Positions 44,705 through 53,062 of a DNA stretch of 58,477 bases are shown here, piece after piece. This DNA comes from Rhizobium aethiopicum (lineage in GTDB: Bacteria > Pseudomonadota > Alphaproteobacteria > Rhizobiales > Rhizobiaceae). The notes beneath the pieces were generated by a model, which made no database searches, was not told the origin of the DNA, and saw only the letters and a list, made by a program, of their open reading frames with translations. The stretch spans positions 1-58,477 of the forward strand of contig NZ_JACIFV010000029.1 of assembly GCF_014197535.1 (NCBI RefSeq). The letters run 5' to 3'. Numbering within the stretch: the first letter of the stretch is position 1; every line of letters begins with the position of its first letter. Both the position numbers and the translations under genes were made by a program.

Positions 44705-45081
44705 GCGAATCAATCCTGCGATGATGGGCGAAGGGGCCCGTGTTGCCGAAATGCGGCCGGAAGATCTCGAAGTTGACGGCAGCCTGCGGCGCAGACCCGT
44801 GCATCGCGTAATCCCCTGTAACTGCAGCACATTTCTTCCGAAGCTTCGGTTTTGCCGGCTGCTGCCTTCGCGCGCTTCTTCTACTGCCGCGGCTCGTTAC
44901 CACAAACGCCGTCAGCGGTCATCCGCCAGCCGGCGAAAACGGCCGCACGGAGATGATAAAGTTTGGCTTTGACATGGGAAGCCACAGCGATTAAGGGGAC
45001 CGGCTTATAAATTCCGATGGAACGCCGGCTTGCACGGCATTTTGCCGAATCGCGGATTCGGCCATTCTCACGAGGCTTATA
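44705..45081. other. 377-bp divergent gap where aroA would be expected
   Basis: Between cmk (minus) and the TIGR02300 gene (plus) there is no complete gene. A minus-strand ATG at about 44803 begins MHGSAPQAA, a weak resemblance to the N terminus of AroA (MSHG...), but the reading does not continue as AroA. I see no EPSP-synthase motif in any frame. Confidence 0.5.
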
Positions 45082-45465
45082 GTGGCGAAAGCGGAACTTG
45101 GAACCAAGCGCACCGATCCGGAAACCGGCAAGAAGTTTTATGATCTGAACCGGGATCCGATCGTTTCCCCTTATACCGGCAAGTCCTATCCCCTGTCCTT
45201 TTTCGAGGAAACCTCGGCGATCGCCGATGTTGCCGAAGAAGACGAGGTCGCGGAAGTCGATACCGAAAACACCGAAGTCGAACTGGTTTCGCTCGAGGAT
45301 GCCGATGACGCCGCCGGCGGCGACGACATCCCCGATATGGGCGACGACGACGTCGAAATCGAAGGCGACGACGATGACGACACCTTCCTCACGCCCGACG
45401 AAGACGACGACGATGACGACATGAGCGACATCATCGGCGTCACCGGCGACGAAGACGAAGTCTGA
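45082..45465 (+). CDS. TIGR02300 family acidic protein
   Basis: A 127-residue protein that starts at GTG 45082 behind GAGG. The first 45 residues are conserved (LGTKRTDPETGKKFYDLNRD, then SPYTGKSYPLS). The remainder is extremely acidic with long Asp/Glu runs. It matches the TIGR02300 family of alphaproteobacteria, whose function is unknown to me. It lies between cmk and tRNA-Ala and ends in a strong terminator. Confidence 0.87.
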   Translation: MAKAELGTKRTDPETGKKFYDLNRDPIVSPYTGKSYPLSFFEETSAIADVAEEDEVAEVDTENTEVELVSLEDADDAAGGDDIPDMGDDDVEIEGDDDDDTFLTPDEDDDDDDMSDIIGVTGDEDEV

Positions 45466-45474
45466 CGACTGCAT

Positions 45475-45516
45475 TTCGGCCCGGCGAGGAAAAAATTCTC
45501 CGGGCCGAATTTTTTA
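45475..45516 (+). terminator. Strong rho-independent terminator of TIGR02300 gene
   Basis: TTCGGCCCGG (45475-45484) pairs perfectly with CCGGGCCGAA (45500-45509), followed by six T residues. Confidence 0.88.
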
Positions 45517-45616
45517 GGCTTGCTATCTCCGAAAACCGGAAGTAATAAGCCGCCACTCCGCAGGGCACGCGCCTTCGGAGCATCCCAGGACCGGCCCTGA
45601 GCCGGACCATCTTGAT

Positions 45617-45692
<76 letters not shown>

Positions 45693-45795
45693 GCCTACGC
45701 TCTTCGAGCTTCGGCTCGGCAAGCCGGAAGGCTTGGCGGACGAAGACGAGAAGGAAGCGGAGGCTGCCGCGACGAAGTTGCGAAGCAACGTAGGC
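45693..45795. repeat. Multi-hairpin element between tRNA-Ala and GIY-YIG gene
   Basis: GCCTACG (45693-45699) and CGTAGGC (45789-45795) close a 103-bp unit. Inside are small hairpins: GCTC-TTC-GAGC, GAGC-TTC-GGCTC, AAGCC-GGA-AGGCTT and GTTGC-GAA-GCAAC. The unit abuts the tRNA CCA and ends 16 bases before the GIY-YIG start. The arrangement looks like a small mobile or structured-RNA cassette. Confidence 0.65.
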
Positions 45796-45811
45796 GGGCC
45801 GTGATTCCTTC

Positions 45812-46051
45812 ATGAAATATGTCTACATTCTCCATAGCATCACCTTTCCGGATCGCTATTACGTTGGCGTGACGGGCGACCTTAAGTCGCGTCTGGCAAA
45901 ACACAATGCTAGAGAGGTCTCGCACACTTCAAAATACGTCCCTTGGTCTCTGAAGACCTATCTCGCTTTCTCCGACGAAGCTCAGGCCTTTGCCTTTGAG
46001 AGATACTTGAAGTCGGCATCCGGCAGAGCATTCGCAAAGAAAAGACTTTAA
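45812..46051 (+). CDS. Small GIY-YIG nuclease (UPF0213 type)
   Basis: A 79-residue single-domain protein with VYILHS (GIY position), YYVGVTGDLKSRLAKHN (YIG position with catalytic Arg) and a C-terminal FERYLKSASGRAFAKKRL. It is the minimal catalytic domain without a DNA-recognition module. It sits 120 bp behind tRNA-Ala, just after the multi-hairpin element, so the pair may be one genetic unit. Confidence 0.87.
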   Translation: MKYVYILHSITFPDRYYVGVTGDLKSRLAKHNAREVSHTSKYVPWSLKTYLAFSDEAQAFAFERYLKSASGRAFAKKRL

Positions 46052-46065
46052 CCACCTCAGCCAAC

Positions 46066-46095
46066 TCCGGCAGGCCGCTCCCACGGCCCGCCGGA
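46066..46095. terminator. Hairpin between convergent small genes
   Basis: TCCGGCAGGCCG (46066-46077) pairs with CGGCCCGCCGGA (46084-46095) with one mismatch. It has no T-run. It separates the GIY-YIG gene from the convergent DUF2798 gene. Confidence 0.5.
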
Positions 46096-46105
46096 ACCTT
46101 CCGCC

Positions 46106-46342
46106 TCACATCTCCACGATCGCTGCCGTCACCCGTTTCACCACCGGCAGCACCAATAACAGCACCGGAAAGGCGATTGCCCAGGAGAGGGCCCAGGCGG
46201 ATGGCCACATGGCAAGTGCAGCTGCGGTCAGGCCTTGTGCTCTGACGATGCTGATCGCCGAGACGACTGAGGTCATCAGCAGCGAGAGGATGAGCGGCGT
46301 GACGATCGTGTTGTAACGTTTGGGGAGTTTGCCTTTGGGCAT
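46106..46342 (-). CDS. DUF2798 small membrane protein
   Basis: A 78-residue protein with two transmembrane helices (TPLILSLLMTSVVSAISIV and AWALSWAIAFPVLLLVLPVV) and a short basic N terminus. It fits the DUF2798 family, whose function is unknown. GGAG upstream supports the start. It is divergent from the DUF1275 membrane protein. Confidence 0.82.
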   Translation of the reverse strand: MPKGKLPKRYNTIVTPLILSLLMTSVVSAISIVRAQGLTAAALAMWPSAWALSWAIAFPVLLLVLPVVKRVTAAIVEM

Positions 46343-46565
46343 TTTGATCTCCGTAAGATGCCGATCGAAACAATCGCGCAGCGCCGACCGGCGGGTTGCG
46401 CGTTGATTGACGTAAACGCTTACGGAGCTTCGGTCTGAAGCGACGCCGTTTTATGATCGAAAAATTCCTGCCGTACAAGCCCCGTCTCGGTGAAATCCTC
46501 TTTGCCAGTTCCTCAACGAAGAGGATTTAGAATCGCAGTGATTCGCCTTCAGGACCCTTCGACCA

Positions 46566-47282
46566 ATGACCAGAGCACGACGCCGCCGTATCATTCGTAC
46601 ACGACGAACCCTGACCGGGCTCGGCCTCGTTGGTTCGATTTCGTTTCTGGCCGGCATGACCGACGCGACCGGCCTGCTGCTGACCGGCGATTTCGTCTCC
46701 TTCATGACGGGCAATACGACGCGGGCCGCACTCGCCCTGAGCCAGGGCAATCTTTATCATGCGGCGGTGCTGATCTCCGCCATTCTCGTTTTCGTGCTCG
46801 GCAATGCGGCCGGCATCGTCATCGCCCATGTCTCCGAGCGGCGCATCTTCGTCGTGCTCGGCTGCGTCGGCGCCGTTCTGGCGCTTGCTTCGATGACGAC
46901 GGCTGAGAGCCTGATGCTCGCGCGGTTCTACATGATCGTTTGTTCCATGGGCATGGTGAACGCCGCCGTAGAACATATCGAAGGCCTGCCGATCGGCCTG
47001 ACTTATGTGACGGGCGCGCTGTCGCGTTTCGGCCGCGGCATCGGCCGCTGGATCATCGGCGATCGCCGTGTCGAATGGACCATCCAGCTCGTGCCCTGGG
47101 GCGGCATGATGCTCGGCGCGATCGCCGGTGCGGTCCTGACGCGGCTGACCGGTGCCCATGCCTTGTGGCTGGTCTCCATCTTTGCCATGGCGCTGGCGCT
47201 TGTCGCCAAGTTCATTCCCCGGCCGCTTCAGCGGCGCTTCAACCAGAAGCTCGCGCCGCACCACACGGGCGCCCTGCGCTAG
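46566..47282 (+). CDS. DUF1275 (YoaK) family membrane protein
   Basis: A 238-residue membrane protein with about six helices and the family signature LAGMTDATGLLLTGDFVSFM followed by TGNTT, near residues 28-52. The N terminus is strongly basic. Members are proposed transporters with no proven substrate. It stands alone before the YdcF gene. Confidence 0.85.
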   Translation: MTRARRRRIIRTRRTLTGLGLVGSISFLAGMTDATGLLLTGDFVSFMTGNTTRAALALSQGNLYHAAVLISAILVFVLGNAAGIVIAHVSERRIFVVLGCVGAVLALASMTTAESLMLARFYMIVCSMGMVNAAVEHIEGLPIGLTYVTGALSRFGRGIGRWIIGDRRVEWTIQLVPWGGMMLGAIAGAVLTRLTGAHALWLVSIFAMALALVAKFIPRPLQRRFNQKLAPHHTGALR

Positions 47283-47357
47283 AGATAAGACCCGTCGCAT
47301 TCCTGTTACGGTCGAATCGGATAGGAAGGACCGCCGCCCATCCTCAAGGAGTAGGTC

Positions 47358-48146
47358 TTGTTCATCATTTCGAAGCTTGTCTGGATTTTTGCCCAGCCGC
47401 TATCGCTGGCATTCTTTTTCGTCTTCTTCGCCTTTGCCGCCGGCCTCCTGCGCTGGCGCACCTTGAGCATCCTCGGCGCGATTGCTTCAGCCGTCATCCT
47501 CTTCGTCACGCTCTACACCACGGCCGGCAACCTTCTGATGCAGGATCTCGAGGAGCGCTTCGCCAAACCCGCAGCCGACCCTGATAGCCTGCAATGCATG
47601 ATCGTGCTCGGCGGCGCCTTCGAAAACGAGGTGAATACGGCGCGTCACGGCATTGAATTCAACCCTGCCGCCGACCGCTTCATCGAAGCCCTGCGGCTCG
47701 CGCAGAAATTTCCGCAGTCGCGCATCCTGATCTCGGGCGGCGACGGCTCACTCTCGGGCATTTACGAAGGCGATGCGGCGGCCTCCGAGCGTTTCTTCCC
47801 GCTCTTCGGCATCGGCAAGGATCGCCTGATCGAGGAGCGGCAATCGCGAACGACCTTCGAAAATGCCGTCAACGCCAGGGAATTCCTCGCCGGCCAGGGT
47901 CTTTCCCGTTGCCTGCTGATCACCTCCGGCTTCCATATGCCGCGTTCCGTCGGTATCTTCCGCAAGCTCGGCATCGACATCGTGCCCTGGCCGACCGACT
48001 ATCGTACCGACGGGCAGGTTCGGCTGAGCCTGGATTTCACTCAGCCGAATCTCAATGCCCAGAATATGGCGACGGCGATCCGCGAATGGTACGGCCTCAT
48101 CGGCTACTATCTCGCCGGCCGGACGTCGGAGCTTTATCCGCGCTAA
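47358..48146 (+). CDS. YdcF/ElyC-like DUF218 membrane protein
   Basis: A 262-residue protein with two N-terminal transmembrane helices and a DUF218 domain carrying VLGGAFENE near 84, ISGGDGSLSG near 128 and LITSGFHMPRS near 190. It starts at TTG 47358, supported by AGGAG seven bases upstream. ElyC-type relatives act in envelope polysaccharide or lipid-carrier metabolism. Its stop is one base from the stop of the converging gene. Confidence 0.86.
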   Translation: MFIISKLVWIFAQPLSLAFFFVFFAFAAGLLRWRTLSILGAIASAVILFVTLYTTAGNLLMQDLEERFAKPAADPDSLQCMIVLGGAFENEVNTARHGIEFNPAADRFIEALRLAQKFPQSRILISGGDGSLSGIYEGDAAASERFFPLFGIGKDRLIEERQSRTTFENAVNAREFLAGQGLSRCLLITSGFHMPRSVGIFRKLGIDIVPWPTDYRTDGQVRLSLDFTQPNLNAQNMATAIREWYGLIGYYLAGRTSELYPR

Positions 48147-48147
48147 G

Positions 48148-48621
48148 TTATTTCTTCGAGATGGTGACGAATTTCGCGCCGCGCACACGCGCGGTCACGA
48201 TGCAGGGATCGCCTTCGGTGCGGTCGCAGAAACGCGGATGCATCTTCATCGCCAGCACCATGTTGCCGAAGCGCCGAACGAAGTCGTAGCCGTAGATCTG
48301 TGCCGTCGCGATCATGAAATAACCGCCTTCGGCGACCTGCAGATAGAAATTATAGGTGCAGCCGTCGTCGTTGCATTGCGGCCCCTTCTGCCCGTCGCAG
48401 GTCAGCTGGCCCTCATTGACCACGGCGTCGATCAGTCCGTCATTGTTGATGTCCTGCCTGATAACGAAGCCGTCGGCGAATTCGGCCGCCTTGCACTGTT
48501 CCTGGAAATGCTTCTTCTCGTAGATCTCGGGGTCCGAGATCAGCGATTGCTGGGCAAGCGCGGCAACCGGCATGGCGAGCAGCAGGACGATATTGAGAAC
48601 GGCGAGCACCAGCGTTTTCAC
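48148..48621 (-). CDS. Exported protein with an EF-hand-like loop
   Basis: A 157-residue protein that starts at GTG 48621 (AGAGGAAAG upstream) with a signal peptide ending near ALAQQ. The mature part has QDINNDGLIDAVVNEG, an EF-hand-like calcium loop, and six cysteines that could form disulfides. Longer in-frame readings upstream are shadow sequence. The function is unknown; a calcium-binding periplasmic role is an inference. Confidence 0.78.
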   Translation of the reverse strand: MKTLVLAVLNIVLLLAMPVAALAQQSLISDPEIYEKKHFQEQCKAAEFADGFVIRQDINNDGLIDAVVNEGQLTCDGQKGPQCNDDGCTYNFYLQVAEGGYFMIATAQIYGYDFVRRFGNMVLAMKMHPRFCDRTEGDPCIVTARVRGAKFVTISKK

Positions 48622-48798
48622 GGGCTTTCCTCTTTTGGACAAAGGCTCTGCACCAATGCGTGTCACCCAAAACCGCGCAGCGGTTCTTGGATAACGACAT
48701 GCATCGAATAAAGACGGATGCTTTATGGCCGCGCCGCCTTGCGCCGCCCTTGCCGCCATGGTTCTTTCCGGAAACTGTTCGCCGGTTCCGGGGTCCGC

Positions 48799-49434
48799 AT
48801 GTCCTTGCTCGTCTATCTCGATTATGCCGGCATTGCGCTGTTTGCCGCGACAGGCGCGCTCGCCGCCTCGCGCAAGCAGCTCGATCTGATCGGTTTTCTG
48901 TTTTTCGCCATGGTGACGGGAACCGGCGGCGGCACCGTGCGTGACATCGTGCTCGGCCGTGTGCCGGTCTTCTGGGTGCTGAACCCTGCCTATATCCTCG
49001 TCTGCTGCATCATGGGCGTCATTGTCTTCTTCACCGCCCATCTGCTGGAATCGCGCTATCGCCTGCTGATCTGGCTGGATGCGATCGGTCTTGCCGCCTA
49101 TTGCGTTCTCGGTGCCGCCAAGGGTCTTGCCGCCACCGGCTCGCCGACCATCGCGATCGTCACCGGCACATTGACGGCGACCTTCGGCGGCATCCTGCGC
49201 GATCTGATGGCAAACGAGCCTTCGGTGCTGTTGCGGCCGGAAATCTATGTGACGGCGGCGCTGATCGGGGCCGGCGTGTTCACACTCGCCAATGCGTTGG
49301 GAATGCCGCTCTATCTCGCCTCGGGCTGCGGCGTCGTGGCGGCCTTTGCCGTTCGCGGCGGCGCCCTGTGGTTCGGCTGGACCTTCCCGATCTACAAGCA
49401 CAAACCCGGGCGGCATCCCGACGATGTGATGTGA
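48799..49434 (+). CDS. TRIC-type cation channel protein (YicG/UPF0126)
   Basis: A 211-residue membrane protein made of two similar three-helix halves. Each carries a glycine-rich motif: MVTGTGGGTVRDIVLG near 37 and TATFGGILRDLMANE near 125. This is the bacterial TRIC fold, a trimeric cation channel. ATG 48799 is preferred to a longer reading from 48718 that lacks a fitting N terminus. Confidence 0.88.
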   Translation: MSLLVYLDYAGIALFAATGALAASRKQLDLIGFLFFAMVTGTGGGTVRDIVLGRVPVFWVLNPAYILVCCIMGVIVFFTAHLLESRYRLLIWLDAIGLAAYCVLGAAKGLAATGSPTIAIVTGTLTATFGGILRDLMANEPSVLLRPEIYVTAALIGAGVFTLANALGMPLYLASGCGVVAAFAVRGGALWFGWTFPIYKHKPGRHPDDVM

Positions 49435-49449
49435 GCCTTTTGGGCGCTG

Positions 49450-49869
49450 TCAGCCCTGCTTGGCCCGCAGCCGGATCACCACGTCGACGTGAGCGATCTC
49501 CATACCTTCGGGCGGCTCCGGCAGATTGCCGATCGTCAGGTTGCTGACGGGAATGTCGAGCACCTTGTTGTGGCCTTCGATGAAGAAATGGTGGTGGTCG
49601 GAAACATTGGTGTCGAAATAGGTCTTGGCGCTCTCGACGGCGAGAACGCGGATGAGACCGGCTTCGGTGAACTGGTGCAGCGTGTTGTAGACGGTCGCCA
49701 ACGAAACCGGCACGCCAGCGGCAACCGCCTCCTCATGCAGTTCCTCGACGGTCAAATGCCGGTCGCCCTTGGCAAACAGGAGGTCGCCGAGCGCGACGCG
49801 CTGGCGTGTGGGGCGCAGGCCCGCGCCGCGCAGCCTTACCTCTATTGCGATCGGGAGTGCACCCGTCAT
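49450..49869 (-). CDS. irr: Iron response regulator Irr (Fur family)
   Basis: A 139-residue Fur-family regulator. The winged helix includes RPTRQRVALGDLLF and VSLATVYNTLHQF, and the histidine-rich DHHHFF near 90 is the Irr heme/metal region. There is no cysteine in the protein, so the Cys-Pro heme motif of Bradyrhizobium Irr is absent, as in other rhizobia. CGGAG nine bases upstream favours ATG 49869 over a GTG two codons earlier. Irr controls iron and heme genes at low iron. It is divergent from fabA, a conserved rhizobial neighbourhood. Confidence 0.92.
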   Translation of the reverse strand: MTGALPIAIEVRLRGAGLRPTRQRVALGDLLFAKGDRHLTVEELHEEAVAAGVPVSLATVYNTLHQFTEAGLIRVLAVESAKTYFDTNVSDHHHFFIEGHNKVLDIPVSNLTIGNLPEPPEGMEIAHVDVVIRLRAKQG

Positions 49870-50170
49870 CAACACGAACTCCGGTTATTCCTGCATAAAG
49901 CAATCATGTTTCTTCAAGCGGTATAACTTTTGCATCGGAGCCTTTCAATAGTTCAGTGGGGACAAGAGCCTGATAAACGCGGCAAAAACGGGCTTTTGAT
50001 GCAAATAGGTCTGGTCGCAGCTCTGGCCTTCCTGTATGCGACCACCAAATAATGGCGTAAGCCTGGTCCAAACCGATGAATGAAGCTGCCTTGCTTGTGC
50101 TTCATTTTCTGAAGAACTTGGACTACACGTTCACATCCATCGGCTTCACGCGGGGGGAAAAAGAAATTTT
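49870..50170. promoter_or_regulatory. irr-fabA divergent intergenic region
   Basis: The 301-bp gap contains no gene. I see no ICE-type (TTTAGAA-N-TTCTAAA) box that would point to Irr self-control. A G-rich run (CGCGGGGGGAAAAAG) before fabA acts as its ribosome site. Confidence 0.5.
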
Positions 50171-50686
50171 ATGACCACCAGACAGTCCAGCTTCTCGTAT
50201 GAAGAACTCATCGCTTGCGCCCATGGCGAGCTGTTCGGACCCGGTAATGCGCAGCTGCCGCTGCCGCCCATGCTGATGGTTCACCGCATCACGGACATTT
50301 CCGAAACGGGCGGCGCCTTCGACAAGGGCTATCTCAGGGCCGAATACGACGTACGCCCCGACGACTGGTACTTTCCCTGCCATTTCGAAGGCAATCCGAT
50401 CATGCCGGGCTGCCTCGGCCTCGACGGCATGTGGCAGTTGACCGGTTTCTTCCTGGGTTGGCTCGGCGAGGAAGGTCGCGGCATGGCGCTTTCAACCGGC
50501 GAAGTGAAATTCAAGGGCATGGTCCGGCCGCATACGAAGCTGATCGAATACGGCATCGATTTCAAGCGCGTGATGCGCGGTCGCCTTGTGCTCGGCACGG
50601 CCGACGGCTGGCTGAAGGCGGACGGCGAGACCATATACCAGGCGTCCGACCTTCGCGTCGGTCTATCGAAAGACAAGACCGCCTGA
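50171..50686 (+). CDS. fabA: 3-hydroxydecanoyl-ACP dehydratase/isomerase
   Basis: A 171-residue hot-dog-fold enzyme. The catalytic His is in FPCHFEGNPIMPG near 75 and the Asp in GCLGLDGMWQ near 89. It introduces the double bond of unsaturated fatty acids by dehydrating and isomerising the C10 acyl-ACP. fabB follows 45 bases later and extends its product. Confidence 0.96.
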   Translation: MTTRQSSFSYEELIACAHGELFGPGNAQLPLPPMLMVHRITDISETGGAFDKGYLRAEYDVRPDDWYFPCHFEGNPIMPGCLGLDGMWQLTGFFLGWLGEEGRGMALSTGEVKFKGMVRPHTKLIEYGIDFKRVMRGRLVLGTADGWLKADGETIYQASDLRVGLSKDKTA

Positions 50687-50731
50687 AACCGCATTTCGAG
50701 CGGCTGACGAAAACAACAAAGGTTTGATCAG

Positions 50732-51964
50732 ATGAGACGGGTAGTTGTCACGGGTCTGGGTATCGTTTCCTCGATCGGAAGCGACGCGGCCGAAGTCACC
50801 GAATCCTTGCGCCAGGCAAAGTCGGGCATTTCCTTTTCCAACGATTTCGCCGAACACGGCTTCAAGTGCCAGGTCTGGGGCAGCCCGAAGCTCGGCCCGG
50901 CGGAGCTTGCCGAACTGGTCGACCGCCGTGCCATGCGCTTCCTGTCGCAGGGCGGCGCCTGGAACCATGTCGCCATGAAGCAGGCGATCGCCGATTCCGG
51001 TCTTGAAGAGAAGGACTACGCTCAGAATGAACGCGCCGGCATCATCATGGGATCCGGCGGACCGTCCACCCGCACGCTCATCGAGGCGGCCGAGATCACC
51101 GTCAAGAACAATAGCCCGAAGCGCATCGGTCCCTTCGCCGTGCCGAAAGCGATGTCCTCCACTGCTTCGGCCACGCTCGCCACCTGGTTCAAGATCCATG
51201 GCGTCAACTATTCGATCTCGTCGGCCTGCTCGACTTCTGCCCATTGCATCGGCAATGCCGCCGAAATGATCCAGTGGGGCAAGCAGGACATGATGTTTGC
51301 CGGCGGCCACGAAGATCTCGACTGGACGATGTCCAATCTCTTCGACGCCATGGGCGCCATGTCCTCCAAATATAACGACACGCCCGATACCGCCTCGCGC
51401 GCCTATGACGTCAACCGCGACGGTTTCGTCATCGCCGGCGGCGCCGGCGTGCTGGTGCTGGAGGAGCTGGAGCACGCCAAGGCCCGCGGCGCCAAAATCT
51501 ACGCCGAAATCGTCGGCTACGGTGCCACCTCCGATGGTTACGACATGGTCGCCCCCTCGGGCGAAGGCGCTATCCGCTGCATGCGCCAGGCGCTCTCCAC
51601 CGTCAAAGGCGATGTCGACTATATCAACACCCACGGCACGTCGACGCCGGTCGGCGACAGCAAGGAAATCGGCGCCATCCGCGAGGTGTTCGGCACCAAG
51701 ATCCCGCATATCCAATCGACGAAGTCGCTGACGGGCCATTCACTGGGTGCGGCCGGCGTGCAGGAATCGATCTATTCACTGCTGATGATGCAGCAAGGTT
51801 TCATCGGCGAAAGCGCCCATATCACCGAGCTCGATCCCGAATTCGAAGGCGTGCCGATCGTGCGTAAGCGTATCGACGATGCGAAGATCGATATCGCTCT
51901 CTCCAATTCCTTCGGCTTCGGCGGGACGAACGCCACGCTCGTCTTCCAGCGCTATAACGGATAA
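50732..51964 (+). CDS. fabB: 3-oxoacyl-ACP synthase I
   Basis: A 410-residue condensing enzyme with the catalytic Cys in SSACSTSAHC near 165 and His residues in NTHGTSTPVGD near 300 and LTGHSLGAAG near 336. Together with FabA it makes unsaturated fatty acids. AAAGG lies upstream of its ATG, and fabI follows within five bases. Confidence 0.96.
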   Translation: MRRVVVTGLGIVSSIGSDAAEVTESLRQAKSGISFSNDFAEHGFKCQVWGSPKLGPAELAELVDRRAMRFLSQGGAWNHVAMKQAIADSGLEEKDYAQNERAGIIMGSGGPSTRTLIEAAEITVKNNSPKRIGPFAVPKAMSSTASATLATWFKIHGVNYSISSACSTSAHCIGNAAEMIQWGKQDMMFAGGHEDLDWTMSNLFDAMGAMSSKYNDTPDTASRAYDVNRDGFVIAGGAGVLVLEELEHAKARGAKIYAEIVGYGATSDGYDMVAPSGEGAIRCMRQALSTVKGDVDYINTHGTSTPVGDSKEIGAIREVFGTKIPHIQSTKSLTGHSLGAAGVQESIYSLLMMQQGFIGESAHITELDPEFEGVPIVRKRIDDAKIDIALSNSFGFGGTNATLVFQRYNG

Positions 51965-51968
51965 CAAC

Positions 51969-52775
51969 ATGACTGGAATCATGCAGGGTAAGCGCGGCCT
52001 CATCATGGGCGTCGCAAACAACCATTCGATTGCCTGGGGGATTTCAAAAGCGCTCGCCGCACAGGGTGCGGACCTCGCCTTCACCTATCAGGGCGATGCG
52101 CTCGGCAAGCGCGTCAGGCCGCTGGCCGCTGAAGTCGGCTCGGATTTCGTGCTGCCTTGCGACGTCGAGGACATTGCGTCCGTCGATGCTGTGGTCGACG
52201 CGCTCGGCGAGCGCTGGGGCAAACTCGATTTTATCGTCCATGCCATCGGCTTCTCCGACAAGAACGAGCTGAAGGGCCTCTACGCCGATACGACGCGGGA
52301 GAATTTCAGCCGCACCATGGTCATCTCCTGCTTCTCCTTCACCGAGATCGCCAAGCGCTGCGCTCCGCTGATGGAAGGCAGTGGCGCGATGCTGACGCTG
52401 ACCTATAACGGCTCGACGCGCGTCATTCCGAATTACAATGTCATGGGTGTCGCCAAGGCGGCGCTCGAGGCTTCGGTGCGTTATCTCGCCGCCGATTACG
52501 GCCCGCGCGGCATCCGCGTCAACGGCATTTCCGCCGGCCCGATCCGCACGCTTGCCGGCGCCGGCATTTCGGACGCACGCGCGATTCTCTCCTGGAACCA
52601 GCGCAATGCGCCGCTGCGCAAGACCGTGACCATCGATCAGGTCGGCAGCTCGGCGCTCTATCTGCTCTCCGACCTCTCCGCCGGCGTCACCGGCGAAATC
52701 CATTTCGTCGATGCCGGCTTCAACATCACCTCAATGCCGACGCTGGATACCTTGCGCAACGCCGACGTGGAATAA
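51969..52775 (+). CDS. fabI: Enoyl-ACP reductase (NADH)
   Basis: A 268-residue short-chain dehydrogenase of the FabI type. The catalytic Tyr-x6-Lys is in YNVMGVAKAALE near 156-163, and the N-terminal cofactor motif is GVANNHSIAWG near 14. It carries out the last reduction of each fatty-acid elongation cycle. It is the third gene of the fabA-fabB-fabI operon and is followed by a strong terminator. Confidence 0.95.
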   Translation: MTGIMQGKRGLIMGVANNHSIAWGISKALAAQGADLAFTYQGDALGKRVRPLAAEVGSDFVLPCDVEDIASVDAVVDALGERWGKLDFIVHAIGFSDKNELKGLYADTTRENFSRTMVISCFSFTEIAKRCAPLMEGSGAMLTLTYNGSTRVIPNYNVMGVAKAALEASVRYLAADYGPRGIRVNGISAGPIRTLAGAGISDARAILSWNQRNAPLRKTVTIDQVGSSALYLLSDLSAGVTGEIHFVDAGFNITSMPTLDTLRNADVE

Positions 52776-52797
52776 GGCCCACTCCCGGTGATGTCAC

Positions 52798-52837
52798 AAG
52801 GCCATGCGTATTTTAATACGCATGGCCTTGTTGTTTT
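52798..52837 (+). terminator. Strong terminator after fabI
   Basis: A 15-bp perfect stem AAGGCCATGCGTATT / AATACGCATGGCCTT (52798-52829) with a TT loop is followed by TTGTTGTTTT. Its T-rich tail overlaps the -35 of the following hicAB promoter. Confidence 0.92.
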
Positions 52838-52855
52838 ATCCGGACGAACTATACT
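52828..52855 (+). promoter_or_regulatory. Candidate hicAB promoter
   Basis: TTGTTG (52828-52833) and TATACT (52850-52855) with a 16-base spacer fit a sigma-70 promoter 15 bases before hicA. Confidence 0.5.
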
Positions 52856-52870
52856 GGTAGGGGACAGGGT

Positions 52871-53056
52871 GTGGAGCGAAACAGTCACAAGATTATCGCC
52901 AGGTTGAAGCGGGAGGGCTTCGAAGTGGTTTCGATCAAGGGCTCGCACCACAAGCTTCGAAGAGGCAATCAGACCATCATCGTTCCGCATCCCAAAAAGG
53001 ATCTGCCGATCGGCACTGCGCTTGCGATTGCGAAGCAGGCCGGATGGAATGAGTGA
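52871..53056 (+). CDS. hicA: HicA mRNA interferase toxin
   Basis: A 61-residue HicA protein that starts at GTG. The fold is shown by LKREGFEVVSIKGSHHKLRR with the catalytic His, and the tail VPHPKKDLPIGTALAIAKQAG. It would cleave mRNA during stress. hicB follows six bases later, the toxin-first order usual for this family. Confidence 0.9.
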   Translation: MERNSHKIIARLKREGFEVVSIKGSHHKLRRGNQTIIVPHPKKDLPIGTALAIAKQAGWNE

Positions 53057-53062
53057 GGCATC

